Part shown: piece by piece, positions 30,829-42,380 of the stretch | Layout: every line of letters begins with the position of its first letter | Position numbering within the stretch: the first letter of the stretch is position 1 | NCBI GenBank assembly: GCA_038030265.1 | Contig: CM075938.1 | Location: 54,615,189 to 54,679,188, forward strand | Length of the DNA stretch: 64,000 nucleotides | Source of the DNA: Corythucha ciliata | Taxonomy: Eukaryota; Arthropoda; Insecta; Hemiptera; Tingidae | Direction of reading: 5' to 3' | Position numbers and translations under genes: made by a program | Notes under the pieces: generated by a model | What the model saw: the letters and a program-made list of their open reading frames with translations, nothing else | Told to the model about the DNA's origin: nothing | The model's database searches: none

Positions 30829-32965
30829 TAGTGGCGTAGGTAGGAATTTGTCCTGGGGGGGGGGGATCAGATTGATTGAAATCTCGTAAGGGTGAGAGGC
30901 GGGAGGTAATTTCACATTTTAGTCATCATTTCACCCAGCCAGCACACTCTCTGGACATCTTGCTGGCCTCATCATAGCCTCAATCTCTCAGTTAAGGGCA
31001 ATTTTTGGAATTAGCGATTTTCTAAATTTTGGCCGAGTGTACCGTTATTCTCAATTTCAGCCGCAGATTAGCAGTTTTGCCCCACCCCCTCCCATAGCCA
31101 TGAATTTGCACATTTTCTCAACTTTAGCAGCAAAGTATCGTTTTTATCCCGTGAGCGATGTTTCTTAATTATCCACGACTTTTCGCGTTTTCCTCGCGAA
31201 TTAGCGGTTTCTTCACCTATTGCCACAAATAGGCGCTTTTTTTCAATTTCAGCCTGAAAAGTTGCCTTCAGAATCCGCAAATTGGCGTGTATTCAGTTTT
31301 GGTGCAAATAAGAATTTTTCTCAATTTCAACCGCGAATTAGCGCTTTTTTTAAATTGTAGCGGCGACGTGTCGTAGCGTTTCAAACCTGTGAATTAGCAA
31401 ATTTTCTCGATTTCAGTCACAAATTGGCGTCTGGCGCAGTTTTAGCTGTAAATTGGCGATTTTTTCCATTTTTAGCCTCGAATTAGCAATTTTCTTAATT
31501 TTTAGGCTTAAAATTAACCTTTCTCTTAATTTTGACCAGACTGATTATTTTATTTTTAAGGCCCGGTTCACAAGCTCTATGTTTACGTTCTGTGGAGTCT
31601 ATGCAGCCAAACAAATTTACTCCCTCGAAAAATGAATCATTTTTATAGGTTGCATAGACACCACACAACACAAACGTAGAGCTTGTGAACAGGGCCTAAA
31701 TATTACCCGCAAATTAGCTGCTTTTCGCATTTTACCACCGCATTAGCAATTTTATATACCTTTTATATGTACAGATTATTGCTTCTTTTCAGTTCTAGCC
31801 GTGAATTAGCGTATTTTTTAACATTGTACTATAGCCATGCATGAGTTTGCCATTTTTCTGAATTTTAGACACGAAAATGCCTTCAGAAGGTGCGAATTTA
31901 AATTATAAATGTATTTTTTTTTTTTTTTTTTTTAAACCAAAAAATTTACTTCTATCCATCCATTTCTGTCAAAAAATCATCATTTTTAAATTATAAATTT
32001 CACGACTTATTCGAGAATTAGTGATGCTTCTCAATTTTAGCAGCGATTTTTCGCTTTTTCTAAACTTTTAGCAGCGTGGTAGCGTTTCGAACTCGTGCAT
32101 TACCTACCGAGTTTTGTCAATTTTTGCCAAGAATTGGCGTATGACTCAATTTAACCTGCAAATTAGCAATTTTTTCCATTTTCAACTTAGAATTAGCACT
32201 TTTCCCCAATTTGAACTGAAAATTAACGTTTTTCTTAATTTTAGCTGCGCTAATTAGTGTTTTTTTTTCAATTTTTGCCACGAATTAGTGATTTTCTTCA
32301 TTTTGTATCCGCGAGTAAACGTTCTCATAACTTTATATCTGCAAATTGCAAATTAGCGATTTTTCCCAATTTCAGCTGTGAAATAGCGTTTTGTGCTAAT
32401 TTTGCGGCCGTTCAGCATCCTATTCCCTTTTTCATTTGCGAATGGGCGATTTTACGCCATTTCAGTTGTGAATTTGCCATTTGTGTCCAATTTTAACCTG
32501 AAAGCGTCTTTTATTTGTCAGTATTATAGCGTCTTTTCTCAACTTTAACCGCGGGGTTTGCCCAAACACAACACTTTTGCGTTGATTTTCACAATTTATT
32601 CGAAGAATGGCCTCTATGTACCGCGAATCAGCGATTTTGTCCTTAATTTTAGTCTGAAAGTTGCATCGCGAGACCACGAATCAGAGCTTTTCAGCAGCTA
32701 TAGCCACAAATATTACCGATTTTTGTCTGATAGAGGGTTTCCCCGTACCTGGGTACACTACTGCGTTGGGTCCGAAGTCCAAGGATAAAGCTGGACGTAC
32801 TCGGACCTTTTCGGTCTGCTTCAAGTCCAGAAAATCTGCTAAATCTAACTTCGTGAAACGCTCATGGAGATTTTATGGGGCTCTTCGTTATGGTAATAGT
32901 GCTCCTTCGTTCGTATACTTGTGGCTCTGGTGGGGGGGGGGGATCTATCCCCTATATCCGGGATT
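30829..32965 (-). mobile_element. hAT-like element filled with 30-bp satellite, left member of inverted pair
   Basis: Starts AGTGGCGTAGGTAGGAATTT and contains minus-oriented satellite units (TTTTAGCCGCGAATTAGCG type). It is the reverse complement, with indels, of 36710-38599. No right terminus is visible, so it looks truncated near 32965. It carries a MITE absent from the partner. Confidence 0.6.
31557..31699. mobile_element. 143-bp MITE
   Basis: Terminal inverted repeats AGGCCCGGTTCACAAGCTCT and its near reverse complement AGAGCTTGTGAACAGGGCCT. The interior is partly palindromic. The partner element at 36.7-38.6 kb lacks a segment of about 300 bp here, so it is not a clean empty site. Confidence 0.7.
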
Positions 32966-33425
32966 CCCCGTGACAGTTCGCAGGCCGGGATGTGGGGCAA
33001 AATTTGCAAATTTGACCCCGGACATTTCGCAACCCTACTCATGCGACGCGCTTGGCATCTTGGGGCTATGCTGTTCCTGCTTCCTATCTCAAAGATCTGT
33101 TCTGACGTTCGATTGTTGTCGTTGTTGGACGCACTAAAAAAATGACAGTGAACAAGAGCAAGACGCTTGCGTGTTCCACAAATCCAGCTCTTGGGTAATT
33201 GGTAATTGAAGAAGTAATTCAATTACAGTAATTGTAATTTGTAATTATTCGTGGAAGTGAAAAGTAATTCGTAATTTGTAATTAATCCTCTTTTTTTGAA
33301 GTCTTGTAAAATCCACCTTTTGTTGATGTTTTGTGGATGTCAACAAACCACCCCCCAACCATTCTTATTAAACTGATAAGAACGAACATGCCGCCGTATG
33401 CGTCTACTCGTCCTTAAAGGTTCCT
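32966..33425. other. Unassigned spacer with GTAATT block
   Basis: 32966-33180 has no recognisable feature. 33195-33290 repeats the GTAATT-type words seen at 30.5 kb. Confidence 0.35.
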
Positions 33426-33429
33426 TAAT

Positions 33430-33780
33430 TTGGGCAAACCCCGCGGTTAAAGTTGAGAAAAGACGCTATTATATTGACAACTATAAGGCTTCTAGAAAAA
33501 TGGCAAATTCAGAATTAAAATGGCGTAAAATCGCCCATTCGCGATGAAAAAGAGAATAGGATGCTGAATGGCCGCGAAACTAGCACAAAACGCTATTTCA
33601 CAGCTGAAATTGGGAAAAATCGCTAATTTGCAGATATAAAGTTATGGAAAAACGTTAATTCGCGGATACAAAATGAAGAAAATCACTAATTCGCGGCAAA
33701 AATTGAAAAAATCACCAATTAGGGCAGCTAAAATTAAGAAAAACGTTAATTTTCAGTTCAAATTGGAAAGACTGCGTGAT
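33430..33780 (+). repeat. 30-bp satellite block, plus orientation
   Basis: Contains AACCCCGCGGTTAAAGTTGA, GGATGCTGAATGGCCGCG and CAGCTGAAATTGGGAAAAA, which are reverse complements of words at 32350-32560. It is a partial inverted copy of the neighbouring element. Confidence 0.65.
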
Positions 33781-33789
33781 TGATGATTC

Positions 33790-34660
33790 AGGGATTGTGT
33801 GGAGGACCACACGTTACTTCCACGTTCCCGTTTTTGGCATCAATAATGCATACAAAAAGAAAAAATAAACAAGAAAACTTCCATGGCCGTATCAATTTTT
33901 TCTGTGCTCCGACCCCTCCGATTTCATGCTGGTTAAAGGGTATAGCCCGTGAAAGGGGTTTGTTTTCGGCAATGTTGTAGTCAATGCGCATGGTGGAAAT
34001 TGAACGAGAAATCTTAACAAAATAGTTAAAAAATTCCAGGACCAATTATTTCGAAGTTAATACCGAAAATATTATTTCCGCTACGGGAAGAACATGCCTG
34101 GGAAATGATCTGCCTTCAAAACAAAGGGCATATTCGCGTTGTTCATGCCAAGAAACAACTAGATTTAGATTACTATGTAAATCTGTGGCAAATAATTTTT
34201 GACGTGGTCACGCCAAATCCTTCTCCTCCCACAATTTTCTCTTAATCTCAGTTTTTTTTTGGGTACAAATATTTGCAATTAAGATACAAAGGGGCTCTAG
34301 AGGCCCTTTTTTGCAATTTCGACCGTAATTTTTTGCTACTGGTCCTTTTGCGCTAAAAACGACGATTTTGGCCACAAAAAAAGTTGCATTTTTTCGGCAA
34401 TATTGTGATTAATTCGCAAGGAATAAATTTCACGAGGAATCCGAAAAAAATGTCAAAAATCATTTGTTCTGAATCACTTGTTCTGAAGTTATATTCAAAA
34501 ACGACATTTCGGTACGGGAAGAACATGTCCGATAAATGATTTTTTCTCAAAACAATGGCCATATTTGTGCTTCTCACATTAAGAAATAGCCAGGTTTTCA
34601 TTTTCATGCAATTCGTCGAAAAAAAGCGACAGACCGACGGCATGCCGAAAACCACTTTTT
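33790..34660. repeat. Dispersed repeat, copy 2 (partner at 4.44-4.66 kb), with internal duplication
   Basis: 34275-34500 matches 4440-4660. GGGAAGAACATG-type sequence at about 34085 recurs at about 34519, each followed by AAATGAT and an AAAACAA...GGCATATT-like stretch, so part of this block is itself duplicated about 430 bp apart. No gene is supported. Confidence 0.5.
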
Positions 34661-34944
34661 TGCAACTTTTCTGAGGTTGTACATTATGAATGTGATGTCA
34701 GCTCGGACTCGATTTTTTTCACGAACACCACACTTCCATTCCCGCAGGAACATGGAAGTAAAAAGTGGTAATTCTCAGTTAAAAATGGAGAAAATTGCTA
34801 ATTTGCAGCTTAAATTGAGTCAAACGCCCATTCTTAACAAAAATGGACAAACTCCGTAGGTAAAGCAAGGGTTGAAGACGCTAAAATTTAGAAAAAGGGA
34901 AAATTCGCAGCTAAAATTGAGAAACATTACTAATTTTCGAACTA

Positions 34945-35083
34945 AGGGCCGTATTCAGAAACCCTCCTTTACAAAGCCTTAACTAAAGGAGTTGAAAAAT
35001 GTGACGGTTTATAGAAATATGTCATCTGTTTTGAAGTGCTTTAAAGGAGATGTAAAGGTTAAGGTTGGTTTCTGAATACGGCC
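34945..35083. mobile_element. 139-bp MITE with TAA target duplication (PIF/Harbinger-like)
   Basis: Termini GGGCCGTATTCAGAAACC and GGTTTCTGAATACGGCCC flanked by TAA on both sides. Three-base TAA/TTA duplications are typical of PIF/Harbinger. The interior also folds (CCTTTACA / TGTAAAGG). Confidence 0.72.
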
Positions 35084-35084
35084 C

Positions 35085-35590
35085 TAAGTGTCGTGAAATT
35101 TATAATTTGAAAAAATTTCGCTCCGGCAGCTGGCGGTCGGAAAGAGTGCATTTCATTCAGTATACGGATACCCTAAGCCGTCCCAGAAGTAATAATTTTG
35201 ATACCATAATTTGTTTCATTAAGCCGAACTTCTTCCTCTATTTTGACCCCCTTCAAAAATGTCGAAAAGTGTCGGTAGTTTTCCAAGGGCTTTGTTATAT
35301 TACATTTTTGTGCCGTATTTTATAATACCTAAACGTGTGAATTTAAGCGATTTTTTTCAAATTTCATCCCCTATTTCACCCCCCCCCCCCATCAAAGTTT
35401 TCGATAAATCTCAATGGAACCCAGGGCTTAGTTTGCATTAAATTATTGAGTCGAATTTTAGAGCGCTAAGATGAACTAGTGAAGTTCAACGCTATTTTTA
35501 CACTTCCACACCGGAAGGACCACCCCCACCACCTTGACTTTTTCGAAAAATTAAAATGGGAATCAAAAGCTACTCTAACATGGAGTATTC
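35085..35590. other. Unassigned, with one partial MITE end
   Basis: 35118-35160 (CGCTCCGGCAGCTGGC, then TCGGAAAGAGTGCATTTC) is a fragment of the MITE family nested in arms A and B. A run of C lies near 35380. Otherwise nothing was recognised. Confidence 0.4.
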
Positions 35591-35591
35591 C

Positions 35592-35605
35592 AGGGGCGTA
35601 GGTAC
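35592..35605 (+). repeat. Target-site duplication of the poly(A) retroposon, left copy
   Basis: AGGGGCGTAGGTAC, repeated at 36710-36723. It begins at the second base of the hAT-like terminus. Confidence 0.85.
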
Positions 35606-36709
35606 CCGTGACGGACTTGATCCGTGTGAATGGCTACAAACCTTTCACGGGGTTCGTTTCCCCTATCGGGCGCGTCCCCCGGGTTGCGGATGGGGGACCC
35701 CACCATTGGGTCGACCTACTCCCCGATACGGTGCGATGGTGGGTTGGGTCGGAATAAGGCGCACCGTGTGCGGTGGGGAGTCCGTTATCGGACACACCCA
35801 TTGGACATGGGGGCCGAATACGACCCCGTGGACAAACAACGGGTTAGGGGCTGTCCTGAGTCCGGGACAGAAGGGGGTGGCGTCTCCTACCTCCTCCAGC
35901 TATTCCTCCCCCCCCCCCCCAAGACAAGGTGTTTGGTCCGTACCTAAGGTCTGCATGGCACAGGGGGCAAAGTGTGCTTTGAACGGACCCCCAGGGCACC
36001 GGCCGATCCCCTGGTGTAATAGGCTTACCGCAGGCCTCGGCGCTTTACGGCATGCAGGGCTCTGCCGGCGGTGGACTTATATTACCCTGGCTTCTGGCAG
36101 GACCTTCAAGGGCTCACCCAGAAGTTTATATGAAGAACTCGGAAGGGGCTCAGAGAACCTTCCGTGAACGCCGCAGTCACCGGCTGCTCCGTCCATGGAG
36201 ACCACCGAGGTCAAACACGACATTGATGGGACCAGGGACGTACCTGTGGAGGGTAGTTCTAAGGAGCATACCCGCCGTGGGGAGTTTTTAAAAAACATAC
36301 CCTCGGTGGGCCGTTCTAAAGAACACACCCCGGTGCAGGGGCTTATCTCTTCGAGTGCAACGCACTCGGCGCGCGCTAGCTCATTATTCTTGTCACTCTC
36401 GTGCTCAAGGGACCAGTTAGCGATTATCTCTTATCGCTTCTAAGAAGCGACGACCTCTCTAACCTTATTAAGAGGAGAGAGCTATCTTCGCAGGATCAGC
36501 ATTTTCGGGCTTCACACGCCTGATATTTATGTTCCGGCCAGCGAGACACTAGCTGAGGACCTCCTCAACCTCATACGGTGAGAGGGACTCTAGACTAGAT
36601 CAACCGATCCAAGAGCGGCACAATAATCCACTTAGGATTCCGTGCCTGGGGCGTGTGCCATGCCCCTGCTCTTGGATAGTGGAGGAAAAAAAAAAAAAAA
36701 AAAAAAAAA
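35606..36709 (+). mobile_element. GC-rich poly(A)-tailed retroposon, 1.1 kb, unidentified
   Basis: A 24-base A tail at 36686-36709 and a perfect 14-bp target-site duplication prove retroposition. The body is far more GC-rich than its surroundings, with strong hairpins (TCGCTTCTAAGAAGCGA near 36436-36452) and three diverged tandem units of about 28-30 bp at 36251-36340 (TTCTAAGGAGCATACCC / TTCTAAAGAACACACCCC). A 203-codon open frame looks like compositional chance. It may be a SINE-like or LINE-5'-UTR-derived element, or a copied structured RNA. Confidence 0.8.
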
Positions 36710-38599
36710 AGGGGCGTAGGTACGGGGGGGATATGGGGGATAGATCCCTTCCCCCCCCCCAGAGCTACAAGTATACGAACGAAGGAGCACTAGTACCATA
36801 ACGAAGAGCCCCATAAAATCGCCAAAAATGAGCGTTTCACATTGAAGTTAGGTTGAACAGATTTTCTGGAATTGAAGCAGCCCGAAAAGGTCCGAGTACG
36901 TCCAGCTTTTTCCTTGGACTTCAGACGCTGGGGGGGGGGGGGTTCGCCCCGAACCCTCTATCAGACAAAAAACAGTAATATTCTTGGCTATAGCTGCTCG
37001 TGGTCTCGCGATGCAACTTCCAGACTAAAATTAAGAAAAAAATCGCTGACTCGCGGTACATGGAGGCCATTCTTCAAATAAATTGTGGAAATCAACGCAA
37101 AAGTGTTGGATTTGGGCAAACCCCGCGGTTAAAGCTGAAAAAACACACTATAATATTGACAAATAAAAAACGCTTTCAGGTTTTGGGCAAAAAATGGCAA
37201 ATTCACAACGGAAATGGTGTGAAATCACCCATTCACGTATGAAAAAGGGAATAGGATGCTGAATGACCGCAAAATTAGCACAAAACGCTATTTCACAGCT
37301 GAAATTGGGAAAAAACGCTAAGTTGCAGATATAAAGTTATAGAAAAACATTAATTCGCGAATACAAAATGAAGAAAATCACTAATTCGTGGCAAAAATTG
37401 AAAAAAAAAAACACCAATTAGCGCAGCTAAAATTAAGAAAATTGTTAATTTTCAGTTCAAATTGGGGAAAAGTGCTAATTCTCAGTTGAAAATGGAAAAA
37501 ATTGCTAATTTGCAGCTTAAATTGAGTCAAACGCCAATTCTTGGCAAAAATTGACAGAACTCGGTAGGTAGTGCACGGGTTCGAAACGCTACCACGCTGC
37601 TAAGAGTTTAGAAAAAGCGAAAATTCGCTGCTAAAATTGAGAAACATCAGTAATTCTCGAATTAAATGTCGTGAAATTTATAATTTAAAAATGATTATTT
37701 TTTGACAGAAATGGATGGATAGATGTAAATTTTTTGGTTTGAAAAAACAAAAAAACAAAAAAAAAATACATTTATAATTTAAATTCGCACCTTCTGAAGG
37801 CATTTTTGTGGCTAAAATTCAGAAAAATGGCAAATTCACGCATGGCTATATAAAAATGAAAGAATCGTCAATCTACAGCTAAAATTGCGCCAAACGCCAA
37901 TTTGTGACTGAAATTGAGAAAATTCGCTAATTCACAGGTTTGAAATGCTACGACGCGTCACAGCTACAATTTAAAAAAAGCGCAACTTTTCAGGCTGAAA
38001 TTGAAAAAAAGCGCCACTTTATAGCAATAGGCGAAGAAACCGCTAATTCGCGAGTAAACTGAGAAAAATGGCTCATGCATTGCTTATGGTGAACCAAAAA
38101 AATCCTAATTCGTGAAAAGTCCCCCTATTTTGCGGCTAATATTGTGAAAAACACTTAAGAAAAACGATAATTTCCAGCTAAAACTGAGAAAAGTGCTAAT
38201 CGCCCGGTAAAATTTGCTACTAAAATTGAGGAAAACGCCAAAACTCGTGGATAATTAAGAAACATCGCTCACGGGATAAAAACGATACTTCGCTGCTAAA
38301 GTTAAGAAAATGCGCAAATTCCAGGCTATGGGAGGGGGTGGGGCAAAACCGCTAATCTGCGGCTGAAATTGAGAAGAACGATACACTCGGCCAAAATTGA
38401 GAAAAGCGCTAATTTGCGGGAAGAGTCCAAAAATCGCCCCCTTAACTGAGAGATTGAGGCTATGATGAGGCCAGCAAGATGTCCAGATTCAAGAGTGTGC
38501 TGGCTGGGTGGAATGATTACTAAAATGTGACCCTCACCCTTACGAGATTTCAATGTGACCTCCCCCCCCCCCCAGGACAAATTCCTACCTACGCCACTG

Positions 38600-39120
38600 T
38601 ATATCTACATAATTCTTTTTGATAAATAACTTAACTTTTTTCTCATTGACACAAATAGTTTTTGAAAATAATTATTTATAACTTGGTCAATCGTTGTCGG
38701 AGTGCAAAAATGATAAGAATAAAATATATCAATGGGGAACTAGCACATTTTTCAATCACTGGTGTTTCTTGAAGAGGGCTCGTCAACAAGACAATTGCCC
38801 ACATTAAACATTGAAATCAATCAAGGGATTTTTTTTAGACGAATTTTTAAAAAAAATTGCGTGGGGGTTTGATTACGTCAAAGGGCAGTTAATAAACTGG
38901 ATGGTGTTGGGAAGGGGGGGGGGGAAGACGCGTTTTCTGGGGTTTAATTTTTCTTGTTATTTGTAAACAAAACATTTTAGAGTTTCCTCAAATGCTTCAA
39001 AACTGCTCATTGACGTTATTTTTTCCCTCGCACCATTCGTCCCCTCCTGAAGAACTTTGAAATTTATTTAAAAATCACCTGACGCACCAATTGGGCTGCA
39101 ACTACCGTTAATATCCTTGT
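38600..39120 (+). repeat. Dispersed repeat, copy 2 (partner at 5.65-6.08 kb)
   Basis: 38728-39120 matches 5650-6080 in order and orientation. The first 130 bases are unassigned AT-rich DNA. Confidence 0.55.
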
Positions 39121-39379
39121 CCGCATGTGCCAATTCACCGGTATACTTTTCCCCAAAATCGGGCTGCAAGTTCCCTATTTTTTCCGTCCGTCAATTAAAA
39201 AATTGAAGATTTTTTTTTTTTTTTTCCCTCCGTATGACTCATTATCACCATCGTCATCACAAGTATACATATATTGCTATTGTTGGACTCACAATCATTC
39301 GCCACTTCAATGATTGCTATTGTGAATGTTTAAATTATAATGTTGGTCGTAAAAATAATAGCTTTAATTAATTAGTTCG

Positions 39380-39985
39380 GGAGCCGCGTCTTGCTGATTG
39401 CAGACGATTTTTTCCGTGTTTGCGAACTATAAAACCTCAAATATTAAGCTAAGTTGAAGTCGTGCACCTCATGGGTGGAGTTAGGTCGAAAATTTAATTA
39501 ATTAAATCAATTATAACGCTATCTTGGTATCTTGGATGTGCCAATTTATTTATCCCAGAACATGCAGACAATAACATTTATATTTTTGACCGAACTCGAG
39601 CATTCCGAACCTAATCAATCACCTCTTCAATGATTTCGATTATGTATAAATAAATAATTAATTAATAACTTCAATTAATAATTACATCATTTTTGCCGCG
39701 TCTTGCAGGTCAAAGACGGTTTTATTCGAGTTATTAACGTCGAAACGCAAATTCCAGCTGTGCACCTCATGGGTGAATTTTGGTCGAAAAAATTAATTTC
39801 GGCATGTTCGCCGCATCTTGCAGGTCACTGACGATTTTTTCCTGTGTTTGTGGCATAAAACCCCGAATTTTAAGCTAAGTTGCAATTTTGCACCTTATGG
39901 GTGAATTTTGGTCGTAAATTTAATTAATTTGATTAATTATTTCGCCATGTTCGACGGGTATTAAAAATTGCAGACGCGCACTTTC
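39380..39985 (+). repeat. Imperfect direct repeats of about 115-130 bp
   Basis: Three clear units start GCCGCGTCTTGC (39383, 39692 and, as GCCGCATCTTGC, 39809) and run through GACGATTTTTTCC, TTAAGCTAAGTTG, GCACCTCATGGGTG and TTTTGGTCGAAAA into a TTAATTAATT end. A fourth partial unit starts near 39945. AT-rich spacer separates units one and two. Confidence 0.65.
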
Positions 39986-40245
39986 ATGTTTAGGGGGTTC
40001 TTGTGGGCGAGAAAATAGACGCCGCAGGATCCCGTACTAAAAGAAAAAACATGGATTTTCAGATTTTATAGCGTTGATTCCCGGCTAATACTATATAATA
40101 ATTTGCCGCTATTATTAATAAAATTTCACTAATTCAAGGTATCTGATGGCAAATTTGCGACCAAAATGGAGAAAATACGCTATCCCCAAACTTCTGTACG
40201 CCATGAATAGGCGGTTAAAATTACCTAATACGTACATCTAATTCA

Positions 40246-42293
40246 ATGGAAAAATCAAAGGGACACGCGAATTCAGAACTACTCAGTAATATCGCTTTAT
40301 TCATTTTTTTAAAGGACAAATTTAATTTTTCCTTAGCAGTCCAGATAATTGACTATCCGGACAGACAAAGTATGGGTAAAGTGGGACTCTCTTTTCGTGG
40401 TCATCAGAACGATACCGGTAATTTCATGGAATTAACTAACCTCCTGGCTCGGCATAATTTTGTTCTCGCTAAGTGGACGGAGGGAACCGAAAAGAGAAAG
40501 ATCGGATACGTCAACTGGTCTGCGCAAAACGAATTTATAAATTTGCTTGCCGAGGAAACGAGGCGAAAAATCGTTGACGACATAAACGAAGCCGGAGCGT
40601 TTGCAGTCATCGCAGACACTACTCCTGATGTTTCGCATAAAGATATGCTGTGTGTGTACATCCGCTACGAGACCTCTAGTGACATTAGGCAACCGGTTGA
40701 ACGATTTATTGGCATGCAACCCGTCAAAGATAAATCGGGCGATGGGCTAGCGACCAAAATTTTAGATATTGTGAGAAGTTCAGGCGTGAACATGGATAAT
40801 CTTGTGACACAGTCGTATGACTACGCAAGTGTGATGTCGGGTGAGTTCAATGGTGTCCAAAAAAGGTCAGCGAAATTTTGGGAAGGCCTATTATCTACAT
40901 TCCCTGCTGTGCCCATCGTACGAACACCTTCATCGAACACGCCTGTAACAGCAGCTTGGTATTCCAAGATTTGTTCAGTTCCCTAGAAACCATTTATACA
41001 TTTTTCACGGCGAGCACAAAAAGATTCTCCGCTCTCAAGGAGAAGTTGATGAAAATAGAGAATTCCCTTAACCTTGTAAATTTATCAAAAACGAGATGGA
41101 CAGCGAGAGCACAATCGATTAAAAGTGTTTGGAATTCCTACGACGAGATTATCAACGTGCTAGATGATATTTCGTCGTCCAAATTGTTTGACACTAAGGC
41201 AAAAGCGTTGGCGGTCGCGCTTCTGGGAAAACTGACACCCTTGGAGTTCGTGACTACGATCATGTTCGCCAAAAACGTATTTTTCAAGTTGAAAGCTCTA
41301 ACGGAAGTGCTCGAACGCGAAGAATTGAACATTGTGGAGGCGTCGGTGGTTACGAAGGGAACATTGACGGTTCTAGAGAAGATTAACTGTGACACAGACG
41401 CTATGGACTCACAGATCGACGCATCCATAGAATTCGCAAAGCAAAGAGACCCAGCCGTTGTCACAGAATTCAATCGGCGCCACCGACGTCGAAAGACACC
41501 AAGAAAACTAGACGAATGTGCAGAAACTCAAATTACCTACGACGCCCATCTGTATTTCCGCCAGAATTTTAAACTTGTGTTGGATTCCCTTGTTTTGTCA
41601 CTGTCAGAGCATTTGAAAAAACTACTGGATTCAATTTATCCAGTTTTGGAGGTAAAGATGAAGGGGCCCATACACGCACAATATTATTGCACAAAAAAAA
41701 TGTGTCGTTCATTATATTGTGCAACTCATCAATACAACCCACAAACGTTCAATTTAATTGTGCAACCCTTAGTTTGCGCAATATTTATTGTACGTGTATG
41801 GGCCGCTTTACTCTAATGTTAACATTACTTAATGACTTCCCTTTAATCTTTTGTCCAGGTCACACTTGGGCAATCCACAGTTTCATTAAAAAACATTGTA
41901 AGCACTGTCGAGCTGTTGCCCTCTCAGATGCAAAATAAGAGCCAGGACATCGAGAGCTGGATGAGTGAAATAGAAATCCTCAGAGCATCTTGCTCTGAAA
42001 AGCCCCTGACCTATTCGGCATTGTTTCTGGCATCAGAAAAACTGCGTGACGCGTTGCCTTTGGCCAATTTGATTGTCCGCTACCTTAGTACCATTCCTGT
42101 TAGTGTCGCATCCGCTGAGAGATCATTTAGATCGTTGAAATTTGTCAAGAACTACCTTCGCTCCACGATGGGAGACGAGCGCCTCGATTCACTCGTCATG
42201 TTGTTTAATGAAGCTGAAGTAACTGCAACATTGAATCTGGATTCATTGTCGTTGCGATGGTCGAAGATGAAAATGAGGAAAATAAAACTTTGA
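40246..42293 (+). pseudogene. hAT-family transposase (ZMYM1/DUF4371-like), broken
   Basis: Frame 1 (40246-40884) includes GKVGLSFRGHQND, FINLLAEETRRKIVDDI and FAVIADTTPDVSHKDM, the DUF4371-type RNase-H-like start with the DTTPD aspartate. After a one-base shift near 40884 the protein continues PCCAHRTNTFIEH and TRWTARAQSI. It is then cut by a MITE and resumes at about 41862 with LANLIVRYLSTIPVSVASAE and RSFRSLKFVKNYLRSTM, the hAT C-terminal dimerisation region, ending at 42293. Complete hAT transposases cut and paste DNA with 8-bp duplications. The shift and the insertion make this copy inactive. hAT termini were not located around it. Confidence 0.85.
41661..41812. mobile_element. MITE interrupting the hAT transposase
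   Basis: Termini GGCCCATACACGCACAATA and TATTGTACGTGTATGGGCC; interior words TTCATTATATTGTGCAAC and AATACAACCCACAAACGTTC match the copies in arms A and B. About 150 bp, no ORF. It splits the transposase between the central part (PVLEVK) and the C-terminal dimerisation part. Confidence 0.8.
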
Positions 42294-42380
42294 TACTATT
42301 ATTCGTTTGTTATTCATATTTTTTATTTTTTATTTTGGTGTATTATATTGGTATATTAGTATGTGGTATATTACAATCAA

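Larger units (their letters stand above)
35591..38599 (+). mobile_element. hAT-like element filled with 30-bp satellite, right member of inverted pair
   Basis: Left end CAGGGGCGTAGGTAC, right end CCTACCTACGCCACTG; about 1.9 kb once the inserted retroposon is removed. The body is plus-oriented satellite (CGCTAATTCGCGAATAC, GCTAAAATTGAGAAA) and G/C-run subterminal DNA. No 8-bp duplication could be matched in the immediate flanks, so the termini or flanks have changed. No transposase is encoded. Confidence 0.6.

Noticed and set aside
35556..36167. 203-codon frame in the GC-rich retroposon
   Set aside because: High GC makes stop codons rare; the Pro/Gly/Arg/Trp-rich translation has no domain pattern, and other frames are equally open.
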